A stretch of DNA of 64,000 nucleotides from an uncultured Paracoccaceae bacterium (GTDB lineage Bacteria; Pseudomonadota; Alphaproteobacteria; Rhodobacterales; Rhodobacteraceae): NCBI GenBank assembly GCA_947501355.1, contig CANMVA010000001.1:1310001-1374000 (forward strand), read 5' to 3'. The position numbers were made by a program, and so were the translations under genes. Positions 47,708-57,386 of the stretch are shown here, in pieces. The first letter of the stretch is position 1, and every line of letters begins with the position of its first letter. Below the pieces are notes generated by a model. That model was not told where the DNA came from. It did not search any database and was given only the letters and a program-made list of their open reading frames with translations.

Positions 47708-48082
47708 ATGGCACGTAAATTCTTGATTTCATGTGTGTTTGCGCTGGCTGCTTTGGTGTCGCCCACTTTTGCAGAGCCATTTAAACTGGTCATGGTCGAA
47801 CAGGTCGGCTGCCATTGGTGCGCGAAATGGGACGCCGAGGTTGCCCCGGAATACCCCAAAACCGCCGAGGGTCAGGCGGCCCCGTTGGAGCGCGTGATGA
47901 TCCGCACATTGCCCTTGGACGGGCTGGAGACGACGTCTCGCGTGATCTACACGCCGACATTTTTGCTTGTGCGCGACGGGGTCGAACTCGCGCGTATCGA
48001 AGGCTACCCGGGAGAGGATTTCTTCTGGGGGCTGCTGACCCGCATGATTGACGAAAATACCGAGGAGGCTCCCCAAGGATGA
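47708..48082 (+). CDS. soxS: Thioredoxin-like SoxS
   Basis: 124 aa, signal peptide, VEQVGCHWCAKWDAEVAPEYPKTAEG. Confidence 0.88.
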   Translation: MARKFLISCVFALAALVSPTFAEPFKLVMVEQVGCHWCAKWDAEVAPEYPKTAEGQAAPLERVMIRTLPLDGLETTSRVIYTPTFLLVRDGVELARIEGYPGEDFFWGLLTRMIDENTEEAPQG

Positions 48083-48570
48083 AAAAGCTGATTTTGGCCG
48101 CCTTGCTGGCCGCCTCTCCGGCGTTGGCCCAAGACGACAGTGCGTTTGTCGAATTCAAGGTGATGAAACCCGAAGTCGCGATACGCGCCGCGGTCGCCGC
48201 GATGGAGTTCTGCAGGGGCGAAGGCTATCAGGTCGGCGTCTCGATCGTGGATCGTTTCGGCATCCCGCAGGTTTTTGTGCGAGACCGGTTCGCCGGTCTA
48301 CATGTCTATGAAACGGCCGAGCGTAAGGCGTGGACGGCGGTGAGCTTTCGCACCTCGACCACGGCACTGGCCGAGGAAACCCAGCCTGAAAAGGCCCCTT
48401 ACGGCATCCGCTTTCTCGACAAGGCCCTGCCTCTGGGGGGCGGTTTGCTGATTGAAGGTGATGGGACTATCCTTGGGGCCATCGGGGTCTCTGGCGCGCC
48501 GGGGCCGGATCTGGACGACGACTGCGCCGAGGCCGGCATCGCCGCCATCGAAGACGAGATCGCATTTTAA
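48079..48570 (+). CDS. GlcG/HbpS-family secreted haem-binding-like protein
   Basis: 163 aa; FCRGEGYQVGVSIVDRFGIPQVFVRDRFAGLHVYETAERKAWTAVSFR, GGGLLIEGDGTILGAIGVSGAPG. Confidence 0.85.
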   Translation: MKKLILAALLAASPALAQDDSAFVEFKVMKPEVAIRAAVAAMEFCRGEGYQVGVSIVDRFGIPQVFVRDRFAGLHVYETAERKAWTAVSFRTSTTALAEETQPEKAPYGIRFLDKALPLGGGLLIEGDGTILGAIGVSGAPGPDLDDDCAEAGIAAIEDEIAF

Positions 48571-48581
48571 GGAACTGCGCC

Positions 48582-48920
48582 ATGGGCCTGCCTGTATTTG
48601 ACGAGACGCTTCCCAAGGAAGAAATGGACCGCATGGCGCAAAGCGCGCAGAACGCGGCCAATTTCCTCAAAGCGATCAGCCATGAAGGCCGGTTGATGAT
48701 CCTGTGCCATCTGGTCAGCGGGGAAAAGTCGGTCACCGAGTTGGAGGAGTTGCTGAGCGCACGTCAAGCCGCCGTGTCGCAACAGCTGTCGCGATTGCGT
48801 CTGGAGGGGTTGGTGACACCCCGGCGCGATGGTAAGACGATTTACTATTCGCTGGCGGATGACCGCCCCCGTCAGGTGCTTGAGGTGGTCTACGACCTGT
48901 TCTGCAAAGACTGCCCCTGA
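48582..48920 (+). CDS. soxR: ArsR-family regulator SoxR
   Basis: NFLKAISHEGRLMILCHLVSGEKSVTELEELLSARQAAVSQQLSRLRLEGLV winged HTH in sox locus. Confidence 0.9.
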   Translation: MGLPVFDETLPKEEMDRMAQSAQNAANFLKAISHEGRLMILCHLVSGEKSVTELEELLSARQAAVSQQLSRLRLEGLVTPRRDGKTIYYSLADDRPRQVLEVVYDLFCKDCP

Positions 48921-48954
48921 TCCCTGACACGCGACCGGAGTGGAGGACGGGCGC

Positions 48955-50010
48955 ATGATTGATCTTTTTTCGGAACCGCTTTGGGTGGCCCTGATCGGCC
49001 TTGCTGGCGGTATCATGCTGGGCCTCGCCGCGCGGCTGGGGCGATTTTGCACGCTAGGCTCGATTGAGGATTTTCTTTACGGAGGCTCCGATATCCGGCT
49101 GCGGATGTGGCTTGTCGCCATCGGCGTCGCGATGATCGGCGTACATCTTCTGATGGCGCTTGGGCTGGTGCCGGTCGCGGCGATCTTTCAGCTGACGGCC
49201 GCGCCGCCCTTGATCGGGGCTGTGATCGGCGGGCTGATGTTTGGCTATGGCATGGCGTTGTGCGGCAACTGCGGCTACGGCGCTTTGGCGCGATTGGGCG
49301 GCGGTGATCTGCGGTCTTTCGTGATCGTCGTGGTGATGGGCATCGCGGCCTATGTCACCTTGTCTGGCCCGCTGGCCCATCTGCGCATCTGGGCCTTCCC
49401 GCCCGTGATCAGCGCGCCGCGCGGCTATGCTTTTGCGCTGGGCGATCTGTTGGGGCTGGGCGCGGCCCTTGTGGGCATGGCGCTGGGCGTCGGCATTCTG
49501 GGAGCCGCGCTGGTCAGCCGCGCGTTTCGCGCCGCCAAAGCGAGCATCGCTTGGGGCGTCGTGGTCGGGCTTGCGGTTGTCTTGGGCTGGGCTGGAACAT
49601 CGTGGGTCGCGACCCAAGGGTTCAATGGCATCCCGGTCGTCTCGCACAGTTTTGCCGCCCCCGTGGGGGAGACGATCCTGTTTGCCATGACCGCGTCGGG
49701 CTCGGCTTTGTCCTTTGGCGTCGGCTCGGTCGCGGGGGTCTGGATTGGCGCGTTTATGGGATCTCTGATCAAAGGGCATTTCCGCTGGGAGGCCTGCGAG
49801 GACCCGCGCGAATTGCGCCGCCAGATCATCGGCGCTGCGATTATGGGCAGTGGTGCGGTCATCGCCGGAGGCTGTTCGGTCGGGCAGGGCATCACCGGGT
49901 TTTCGGTGCTATCTTTGGGCGCGCCGTTGACCTTTCTGGCGATCTTTGCAGGGGCGGCTTTGGGCCTCAAGCAGTTGATCACCGGCTTTGCCTTTGGCCA
50001 GAACGGATAA
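48955..50010 (+). CDS. YeeE/YedE-family (thiosulfate/sulfur) transporter, second paralogue (SoxT-like)
   Basis: RLGRFCTLGSIEDFLYGG, FGYGMALCGNCGYGALARLGGGDLRSF, GSGAVIAGGCSVGQGITGFS. Confidence 0.9.
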   Translation: MIDLFSEPLWVALIGLAGGIMLGLAARLGRFCTLGSIEDFLYGGSDIRLRMWLVAIGVAMIGVHLLMALGLVPVAAIFQLTAAPPLIGAVIGGLMFGYGMALCGNCGYGALARLGGGDLRSFVIVVVMGIAAYVTLSGPLAHLRIWAFPPVISAPRGYAFALGDLLGLGAALVGMALGVGILGAALVSRAFRAAKASIAWGVVVGLAVVLGWAGTSWVATQGFNGIPVVSHSFAAPVGETILFAMTASGSALSFGVGSVAGVWIGAFMGSLIKGHFRWEACEDPRELRRQIIGAAIMGSGAVIAGGCSVGQGITGFSVLSLGAPLTFLAIFAGAALGLKQLITGFAFGQNG

Positions 50011-50187
50011 GCATCGCCGCCTAATCGTAGGGAATCCCACTCTATTTTGCGTCTTGCCGTCAAAAAAACGCTAGAGATTTGAAGCAAAACCGGGCATAAC
50101 TGACCTCAAGACATCCCCATAAGCGAAAAATCGCAGGGGCAAAGCGGCAGCATAAGCCGTGATATATTGAGGCTAGGCGGTACGAGT

Positions 50188-51552
50188 ATGACCCTCAAGA
50201 AGACAGTCCACACACGGACTCCGCGCGCAGTTTTGCGGGGCGGGGTCGCGATGGTTTTGGCCCTCTCGGTTGCGGGATGTATGGGGGAAACAGGGTTAGC
50301 GGGGGCCGGTGAAACGGTGTCGCGGATGGCGGCGAAGCCGATGGCCGCGGTCAAGAACCTGACCGCCCCGGATGACGCTGCCATGAGCGCTGAAGAAGCG
50401 CAATCCGAGACGATCCTGACCTTGCAAGCGCGCCGGTCGATCTTGCCTGCGGGAAGCTCCTATGCGCGGATTTCGGATGCGGTTCTGGCCGCTAATTCCC
50501 GCGCAGCGGAGGCCGAGTTGCGCAGCGCGCGGTTGCGCGCGCGGGCGGCGAGCAAGAACTGGTTGCCAAGCATTGGGCCGTCGATTTCGCTGACCTCTCT
50601 GGGGGATGTGGTCACGCAGCTTTTGCTGGAGCAAGTGCTGTTTGATCACGGTCGCAAGAAAGCTGAGCGGGAGTTCGCGGCACACGACGTTGAGGTCGCG
50701 GCAGCCGATCTATCGATTGACACAAACGCGCGCGTTTTCAGTGCCTTGTCGCTTTATCTTGATGCGCAGACGGCGCGAGCGCGCGAGCAGGTGATGGTGC
50801 GCCGTCAGGCCCAATTGCTGCGGTTTGAAGACATCGTGCTCCAGCGTGTCGAAGGGGGTGTTTCGGACCTGTCGGACCTGCGTGTGATGCAGCAAAAGCT
50901 GGCGGAACTGGACGCCGAGATCAAGAACGAGCGCGAGCGCCAGGTCACGGCTTTGGCCGAACTGAACGCCATGAGCGCGCGGGATGTGCAAGGGGTGGAC
51001 GGTGTGACCTCGCTCAGCATTCCGCGCGGCGAACAGCCTTTGGCGGTGGTCAAAGCGCAAGCCGAGGCGGACCGCGAGGTGGCGCAGGCAAAGATCGACC
51101 GCGCAGGCATTTTGCCCGGTCTGACCGCGCGTGCGACAGTCGATGATAGCGGCACGAGTGGGGAGTTAACGGCGGCCAATGACGGGCTGCTGAACATCGG
51201 CATGGGCGCGAACCTGAAAGCGCTCGAAGCCAAGCGCGAAGCAGCCCAGCGAGAGGTGAGCCAGGCCGAAGAAGATTCCAACCGGCAATTGCGCCGGTTT
51301 GAGGCGCAACTGGCCTCCCTTGAGCGACAGCAATCCGATGCGGCGGGCCTGACAGCGCCTGCGCGGGCCAATTTCCAGCTCTTTCAAGAGCAGTTCCAGG
51401 CCGGGCAGCGTACGATCATGGATGTGGTAAACACCTACGAAGCGATGATGCGACTGGAGCAGGATCAGGCGAGCCTGCCTTATGACATCGCCCGCGTGAA
51501 GTTGGAGATCGCCCGCGATCGCGGCGTTCTGGCCGATGGGGATGACGTATGA
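50188..51552 (+). CDS. TolC-family outer membrane efflux/secretion protein (lipobox-containing)
   Basis: ALSVAGCMGE lipobox; repeated coiled-coil TolC-like halves (LEQVLFDHGRKKAEREFAAHDVEVA). Confidence 0.85.
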   Translation: MTLKKTVHTRTPRAVLRGGVAMVLALSVAGCMGETGLAGAGETVSRMAAKPMAAVKNLTAPDDAAMSAEEAQSETILTLQARRSILPAGSSYARISDAVLAANSRAAEAELRSARLRARAASKNWLPSIGPSISLTSLGDVVTQLLLEQVLFDHGRKKAEREFAAHDVEVAAADLSIDTNARVFSALSLYLDAQTARAREQVMVRRQAQLLRFEDIVLQRVEGGVSDLSDLRVMQQKLAELDAEIKNERERQVTALAELNAMSARDVQGVDGVTSLSIPRGEQPLAVVKAQAEADREVAQAKIDRAGILPGLTARATVDDSGTSGELTAANDGLLNIGMGANLKALEAKREAAQREVSQAEEDSNRQLRRFEAQLASLERQQSDAAGLTAPARANFQLFQEQFQAGQRTIMDVVNTYEAMMRLEQDQASLPYDIARVKLEIARDRGVLADGDDV

Positions 51553-53801
51553 CCGACGCACCGCACGGCAAGATGATCCCGTTCCCCGGCGCGCGTGCTG
51601 CCGGGGCCGCGCTTTTGGAGCGGTTGTCGGATGCGAAAGCAGCGCTGATGCACGAGCCCGCGCAGGCGGTGGCGCGCGATATCAGCGAAAGCGCAAAGCG
51701 TCGCGCGGATCTGGCTGTTGTCTATGCAGGCGTTCTGGGCCGCGAGGTTTTGGCCGTCGATCTGATCGAGGCTCTGGCCGCGCAAAACCCCGATCAGGTG
51801 CAGCGCGGTGCTAAGGTTTCGCTTGGTGCTTTGGCGGATGCGCTTGGGCAGCAGGGGATTTCGGCGCGCGCGGTGCAAGAGCCACGAATAGGGCCAGATC
51901 TGTGGCCTGCGATGGTCCAGATGCAGCATGGATCACTGGTTCTGGTGCTGGGTCAAACAGGCGATGCGCTGACGATTTATGACGCCACCCGGTCCGATAA
52001 TCGGGCCGAGGTCCCGCTGACGGAATTTGTGCCGCATTACGCAGGGTTGGTGCTGCGCGCGGAGGTTTCTGTTGCGCAGCTGACGGAAAAACACAGCCAG
52101 ATCAAAGGGAAAGCCCATTGGTTCTGGTCGGAGTTTGCCGCCCACCGTCGCCATATCGCCGAGATTATGGTGGGCTCGTTCACAGCGAATATGCTGGCGG
52201 TCGCCGTCGCGCTGTTCTCCTTGCAGGTCTATGACCGGGTGATCCCGCACCAATCCACGGCCACGCTTTGGGTGCTGGCCTTTGGCGCGGTTCTGGCGAT
52301 TTCGTTTGAAACGCTCATCAAGATCGCGCGGGCGCGGCTGATGGATGGGGCGGGTCGGTCGATTGAATTGTCGGTCCAAACACGGCTGATACAACGCTTG
52401 CTGGGACGCGCACCGACGGCTGCGCACTCCAGCCCGTCGGAGACGTTTTCGGCGATGCGGGAATTTGGCTCGGTGCGGGAGTTTTTCACCGCGTCGACCA
52501 TCGGAACGCTGGCCGATGTGCCGTTCATCTTTCTGTTCCTGCTACTGGTCAGCTCGATCGCGGGCAACGTGGTTTGGGTGCTGGTTATCGGCGGTATCCT
52601 CATGATTTTGCCGGGATTTTTCCTGCAAAGGAAGATGCTGGCGCTGACCGAAGAAACCCAAGGCGCGTCGATCAAATCGAGCCGCCTGCTGCATGAGACG
52701 ATCTATGACTTTGAAACAGTGAAGACTCAGCGCGCGGATGAAAAGATCGCGCGGACATGGGCGGAGCTGACCACGCTGACAGCGCTGAAAACCTCTGAGC
52801 AGCGCAAGCTGGCCTCGGCTCTGACGTTCTGGAGCCAAGGGGTGCAGCAGGCGACCTATATTGGCGCGGTTATTGCGGGCACGTTTCTGGTGTTTGCAGG
52901 TGAGTTCACGGTTGGCTCGATCATCGCCGTGGGCATTTTGTGCTCGCGCACGCTCGCACCGCTCACGCAACTGGCGGGCACCATGGCGCGGTGGAGTAAT
53001 GTGAAAACGGCGCTGACAGCGCTGGACGCGATTGCAGAGGCCCCGCAGGATTATGCAGAGGACCGCACGCATTTGCGCCGCGAGACGCTGGAAGGTGCAT
53101 TTGAGCTGCGTGGCGTGTCTTTTCGCTATGAAGAGGACGGCCCTCTGACGCTGGATATTCCGGGCGTTGCGATCAAGCCGGGGCAGCGGGTGGCTGTGCT
53201 GGGCGCGAACGGGTCGGGGAAGACCTCTCTGCTGAAATTGCTGACCGGGCTGACGGTGCCATCCTCGGGCCATGTGCTGGTGGACGGCGTTGATCTGGCG
53301 CAGATTGATCCGCGCGATTTGCGACGCAATATCGGATACCTGGGGCAAGAAGTGCGTTTGTTTGCGGGCACTTTGCGCGACAATCTTAACCTGACGCAGT
53401 TGGAGCGCGATGATGACCGGCTGTTCGCAGCGCTCGATTTTGCGGGGCTTGGGCCGTTTGTGCGCGGGCATCACAAAGGCCTCGATCTGGATATTCGCGA
53501 CGGCGGTGCGGGCCTGTCTGTTGGGCAGCGGCAGTCCTTGGGCTGGGCGCGGCTGTGGTTGCAGGACCCGCGCATTTGCTTGCTCGATGAACCGACGGCG
53601 GCACTGGATCAGACGCTAGAGGCAACTTTGGTGAGCCGGTTGGAGACATGGCTACAAGGCCGCACGGTGATTATCGCGACGCACCGCGTGCCAATCCTGG
53701 CGCTGACCGAACGCACGCTGATCATGCAGAATGGGCGTCTCGCGATTGACGGCCCGCGCGAGCAGGTCATGGCGCATTTGCGCAAGGGGGAAGCGGTCTG
53801 A
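51549..53801 (+). CDS. Type I secretion system permease/ATPase with degenerate C39-like domain (LapB-like)
   Basis: GANGSGKTSLLKLLTGL, LSVGQRQSLGWARLWLQDPRICLLDEPTAALD; N-terminal domain without the catalytic Cys motif. Confidence 0.93.
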   Translation: MTDAPHGKMIPFPGARAAGAALLERLSDAKAALMHEPAQAVARDISESAKRRADLAVVYAGVLGREVLAVDLIEALAAQNPDQVQRGAKVSLGALADALGQQGISARAVQEPRIGPDLWPAMVQMQHGSLVLVLGQTGDALTIYDATRSDNRAEVPLTEFVPHYAGLVLRAEVSVAQLTEKHSQIKGKAHWFWSEFAAHRRHIAEIMVGSFTANMLAVAVALFSLQVYDRVIPHQSTATLWVLAFGAVLAISFETLIKIARARLMDGAGRSIELSVQTRLIQRLLGRAPTAAHSSPSETFSAMREFGSVREFFTASTIGTLADVPFIFLFLLLVSSIAGNVVWVLVIGGILMILPGFFLQRKMLALTEETQGASIKSSRLLHETIYDFETVKTQRADEKIARTWAELTTLTALKTSEQRKLASALTFWSQGVQQATYIGAVIAGTFLVFAGEFTVGSIIAVGILCSRTLAPLTQLAGTMARWSNVKTALTALDAIAEAPQDYAEDRTHLRRETLEGAFELRGVSFRYEEDGPLTLDIPGVAIKPGQRVAVLGANGSGKTSLLKLLTGLTVPSSGHVLVDGVDLAQIDPRDLRRNIGYLGQEVRLFAGTLRDNLNLTQLERDDDRLFAALDFAGLGPFVRGHHKGLDLDIRDGGAGLSVGQRQSLGWARLWLQDPRICLLDEPTAALDQTLEATLVSRLETWLQGRTVIIATHRVPILALTERTLIMQNGRLAIDGPREQVMAHLRKGEAV

Positions 53802-54970
53802 TGGCGACGCTGGACGCGCATATCACCCGCGAGATGCGCGGGCCGAGCCTGACAATCTGGATGTCTGCGGCGGCTTTGCTGGTGTTCATCCTCTGGGCGG
53901 CGTTTGCCTGGGTGGATGAGATCGTGCGCGCGGATGGGGAGATCATCAGCTCCTCCCGCCCGCAGATTATTCAGAACCTTGAGGGCGGTATTCTTGCGGA
54001 ATTGCTGGTGCGCGAGGGCGATATCGTTGAGCAGGGCGATGTCTTGGCGCGGCTTTACGGCACGCAATTTCAAAGCTCGGTCGAGGATATTGGCGATCAG
54101 ATTGACGCGCTAGAGATCCGCCGGATGCGGCTTGAGGCCGAGATGGCGGGCAAATCCAGCTTTCAGGTGACGCGCAGTATGTTTGAGCGCAACCCGGAGA
54201 TGGTGCGATCCGAAGCGGCCTTGCTGACAGCACGTCAGTCGGATTTTGAGAGCCGTAAGCGCGGCGCGCAGAAGGTGCTGGATCAGGCCGCGAAAGAACG
54301 CGCGCTGATGGAGAATATGCTGGAGCGCAAGGTCGTCGCCCTGATCGAAGTCACGCGGGCGCGCAAGGCCCATGGCGATGCGGAGATCAAGTATAACGAG
54401 ATCGTCACGCAGACGGAGCTGGAGCGCGCTCAGGAGTATTCGGACACGTTGAAGGAACTGGGGTCGTTGCGGGCGGCGTTGAAAGCGTCTCAGGATCAGT
54501 TGAACCGGACGGTGCTGGAAGCGCCGATGCGCGGCGTGGTGAACAATCTGTCAGTGACCACGATTGGTGGGGTTGTGAAGCCCGGTGAAGAGATTGCTCA
54601 GATTACACCGCTCGACGATGAACTGTATCTGGAGGCGCGGGTTTTGCCGAAGGATATTGCGAATATTCAGCCGGGGCAGGCGGCGTCGGTGAAGCTGTCG
54701 GCGTATGATTACACGATTTACGGCACGTTGCAGGCGCGGGTTGAGGTTATCTCGGCCGATACGTTCAAGGACGAGCGGCAGGTCGAAGAAAATGCGCATT
54801 ACAAGGTGACATTGAAGATTGATAAGACGGCGTTGTCGGATCGGCAAAAGGGGTTGGATTTGCGGCCCGGTATGCAGGCGACGGTGGAGTTGCACACGGG
54901 GCAGAAGACGTTTTTGCAGTATCTGATGAAGCCGCTCTATAAGTCGCGTGAGGCGTTTCGGGAGCCTTAG
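53801..54970 (+). CDS. HlyD-family membrane fusion protein
   Basis: VDEIVRADGEIISSSRPQIIQNLEGGILAELLVREGDIVEQGD; PGMQATVELHTGQKTFLQYLMKPL. Confidence 0.94.
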   Translation: MATLDAHITREMRGPSLTIWMSAAALLVFILWAAFAWVDEIVRADGEIISSSRPQIIQNLEGGILAELLVREGDIVEQGDVLARLYGTQFQSSVEDIGDQIDALEIRRMRLEAEMAGKSSFQVTRSMFERNPEMVRSEAALLTARQSDFESRKRGAQKVLDQAAKERALMENMLERKVVALIEVTRARKAHGDAEIKYNEIVTQTELERAQEYSDTLKELGSLRAALKASQDQLNRTVLEAPMRGVVNNLSVTTIGGVVKPGEEIAQITPLDDELYLEARVLPKDIANIQPGQAASVKLSAYDYTIYGTLQARVEVISADTFKDERQVEENAHYKVTLKIDKTALSDRQKGLDLRPGMQATVELHTGQKTFLQYLMKPLYKSREAFREP

Positions 54971-55003
54971 AGCGACGCCTTGAACGGGTATGCCCGGCGG
55001 CAC

Positions 55004-55139
55004 GCCGGGCCGCGCCCGACCCTCCCCCCGGGAGGGCGCATGGTTGATGACAAGCACCGATCTTTGGGTCTGCGTGCTGTGCGGGTTCACCTAAGAACGA
55101 GCGGTCCAAGCGCCCACCCAGGGTCGGGCGCGGCCCGGC
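55004..55139. repeat. Intergenic element with 20-bp inverted repeats
   Basis: GCCGGGCCGCGCCCGACCCT (55004-55023) and its exact reverse complement at 55120-55139. Confidence 0.85.
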
Positions 55140-55149
55140 TTGTGGTGCG

Positions 55150-56250
55150 CTATTGGTTGATGGCGATGGCGTAGCCGATGGCTCCGGCGACGATGGCGCC
55201 GAGGATCACAGCGAAGGAGATTTTCCAGGCGGAGTAGGGGCGTTCGCCCTGCACGCGGCCGGTTTGGCCGTTGACCACGAAGCGGTAGGTTTCACCGCGG
55301 TATTTGTAAGCGGCAAGCCACACCGGCAGCAGGATATGCTTGAAGGTGACGTCTGACACACGCGTGTCGAGGCTGTGGATGCGCTGGCGGTCGCCGCCGA
55401 TATCAAAGCGCACGTCGCGTTCGATCACGCGGTCCATCTGCTGGCGCGCCTCGGTATAGCCGTCTTTGAGCTCGACCGTGTAGCCTTCGGCGCGGAAGCC
55501 GGCGAGGAACTCGGGAAGGTAGGGTTCCAGATAGCTCAGATCCCACGGCTGCAGCGCATCGGTGAAGCGTTTGGGCAGGGACTTGGAGGCGAGGATCAGC
55601 ACATCGTCAAAGAAGCGCGAGACGCGGCCCGAAGCGGCGGACCAGCGCGTGCGGCGCTCTTGCCGCGTGCGCATCTCACCGTCGATCCTCACCTTGCGGG
55701 TGACGTAGTAATCATCGCCGCGCTGGCCGGAATAGCGCGTGGCGGTTTGCGCGTCATAGGTCCAGTAAGGGACATAAATGCCCTGCATTTTGCGGCCCTT
55801 GCGGGCGTAGTCTTTGAGACCGTTCGGGGCAAACCAGAGGCTGCCGAGCCAGTCATTCATTGCTCCTTTCGCGGCGCGTTCATCCAGTTGAAAGGGCAGC
55901 ACGGCCTTGGGTTTGATATGGCGGTGCGTGCCTGTATCGGTCACGACGGGCGTGGCGCAGAAGGGGCATTCCTTGGCGTGGGTGTCCGCGTCAAACTCCG
56001 TCTGCGCACCGCAATTGGAGCAGGTGAGGACGCGGGTTTCTTCGATTTCGGCTTCGGGGAGTCGGGCTTCAAGCGCGGTGCGGAAATCAAGTTCCTTGAT
56101 GGCGGTTGTGCCGGAGGGCTCCACGATCTGCTGGGTGTTGCCGCAATGATCGCAGATCAGGGCGTTTTCCCCGGCGGCAAAGCGGAAGTCGGCCCCGCAT
56201 TGGTCGCAGGGAAAGCGGTGATCCTGAACGGGTTGCGGGACAAGTTCCAT
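55150..56250 (-). CDS. Zinc-ribbon membrane protein (TFIIB-type zinc finger)
   Basis: CDQCGADFRFAAGENALICDHCG, CSNCGAQTEFDADTHAKECPFC, C-terminal TM. Confidence 0.82.
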   Translation of the reverse strand: MELVPQPVQDHRFPCDQCGADFRFAAGENALICDHCGNTQQIVEPSGTTAIKELDFRTALEARLPEAEIEETRVLTCSNCGAQTEFDADTHAKECPFCATPVVTDTGTHRHIKPKAVLPFQLDERAAKGAMNDWLGSLWFAPNGLKDYARKGRKMQGIYVPYWTYDAQTATRYSGQRGDDYYVTRKVRIDGEMRTRQERRTRWSAASGRVSRFFDDVLILASKSLPKRFTDALQPWDLSYLEPYLPEFLAGFRAEGYTVELKDGYTEARQQMDRVIERDVRFDIGGDRQRIHSLDTRVSDVTFKHILLPVWLAAYKYRGETYRFVVNGQTGRVQGERPYSAWKISFAVILGAIVAGAIGYAIAINQ

Positions 56251-56255
56251 CAGAT

Positions 56256-56290
56256 GCCTTCGGCGAGGATATTTGGACCAGAATGAAAGC
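56256..56290. repeat. Copy of GCCTTCGGCGAG..TATTT intergenic repeat
   Basis: GCCTTCGGCGAGGATATTTGGACCAGAATGAAAGC between two minus-strand genes; matches units at 61902-61991. Confidence 0.75.
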
Positions 56291-56291
56291 C

Positions 56292-57371
56292 CTACGCGCC
56301 CGGAGGCGGTGGCGGCAGGATCGTGAAGAGCTGTGCGAGTTCAGCGACTTCGTCGGCGGTTTTCCAGCCGTCCTGACCGGCGGTCCAGACATAGCTGTCG
56401 CGAGTGAGCGTGCCGTCTTGCGCCATCTGCCCCATGCGCGCCTTGGAGAACGGGCCTTTGGTCTGGCCGTTCTCGGCGATGTGCCAGACATGCTCGACCG
56501 GCGGCGGGGGGGGCGCCATTTGCGGCTGCATCTGGGTGGCCATGGCCATGCCCATTCCCATGCCAAGCCCGGCACCCATGCCGCCTCCGCCACTGGGGTT
56601 CTTGGCGGCTTCGGTCATGGCCTCAGCCGCGGAATATTGGGTGAAACGGCCGAGGTCTCCGGCGATGCCAGCAGAGGTGCGTTTGTCGAGGGCGGCTTCG
56701 ACGGAAGCGGGCAGCGAGATGTTTTCGATGTAAAGCTCAGGCAGCGAGAGGCCGTAGGCGGCAATCTGTTCTGAGATCTTCTCGGCCAGGGCTTTGCCCA
56801 GCTCGCCCGTGTTGGCCGCCATGTCGAGCACGGGGATGCCGGAGCCTGCGATAAGGCGTGAGAAAGCCTGAACGATGATGTTGCGGATCTGGTAGCTGAT
56901 CTCGTCCATCGTGAATTCGCCGTCGGTGCCGACGATTTCGACAAGGAATTTCGCGGGATCGGTGACGCGCACGGAATAGGTGCCGAAGGCCCGCAGGCGG
57001 ACGGGGCCGAACTCAGGGTCCCGGCACATGATCGGGTTCTTGGTGCCCCATTTCAGATCGTTGAAGCGCGTCGTGTTGACGTAGTAAATCTCGGATTTGA
57101 AGGGGCTGCGGAAGCCGTGATCCCAGTGGTTCAGCGTGGTCAGGATCGGCATGTTGTTGGTCTCAAGCATATAAAGACCGGGGGTGAAGACATCTGCCAG
57201 TTGGCCTTCATGGACAAAGACCGCCGCCTGTCCTTCGCGCACGGTCAGCTTGGCACCGTATTTGATTTCGTGGCCTTCCCGCTCGAACCGCCAGACCATC
57301 GTGTCGCGGCTGTCATCGGTCCAGTGAATGACGTCGATGAACTCGCCGCTGAGGAAATCGAAAATGCCCAT
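56292..57371 (-). CDS. SPFH-domain protein (YdjI/virion-core-like)
   Basis: FIDVIHWTDDSRDTMVWRFEREGHEIKYGAKLTVREGQAAVFVHEGQLADVFTPGLYML. Confidence 0.9.
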   Translation of the reverse strand: MGIFDFLSGEFIDVIHWTDDSRDTMVWRFEREGHEIKYGAKLTVREGQAAVFVHEGQLADVFTPGLYMLETNNMPILTTLNHWDHGFRSPFKSEIYYVNTTRFNDLKWGTKNPIMCRDPEFGPVRLRAFGTYSVRVTDPAKFLVEIVGTDGEFTMDEISYQIRNIIVQAFSRLIAGSGIPVLDMAANTGELGKALAEKISEQIAAYGLSLPELYIENISLPASVEAALDKRTSAGIAGDLGRFTQYSAAEAMTEAAKNPSGGGGMGAGLGMGMGMAMATQMQPQMAPPPPPVEHVWHIAENGQTKGPFSKARMGQMAQDGTLTRDSYVWTAGQDGWKTADEVAELAQLFTILPPPPPGA

Positions 57372-57386
57372 GAATGGTCTCCTTGA

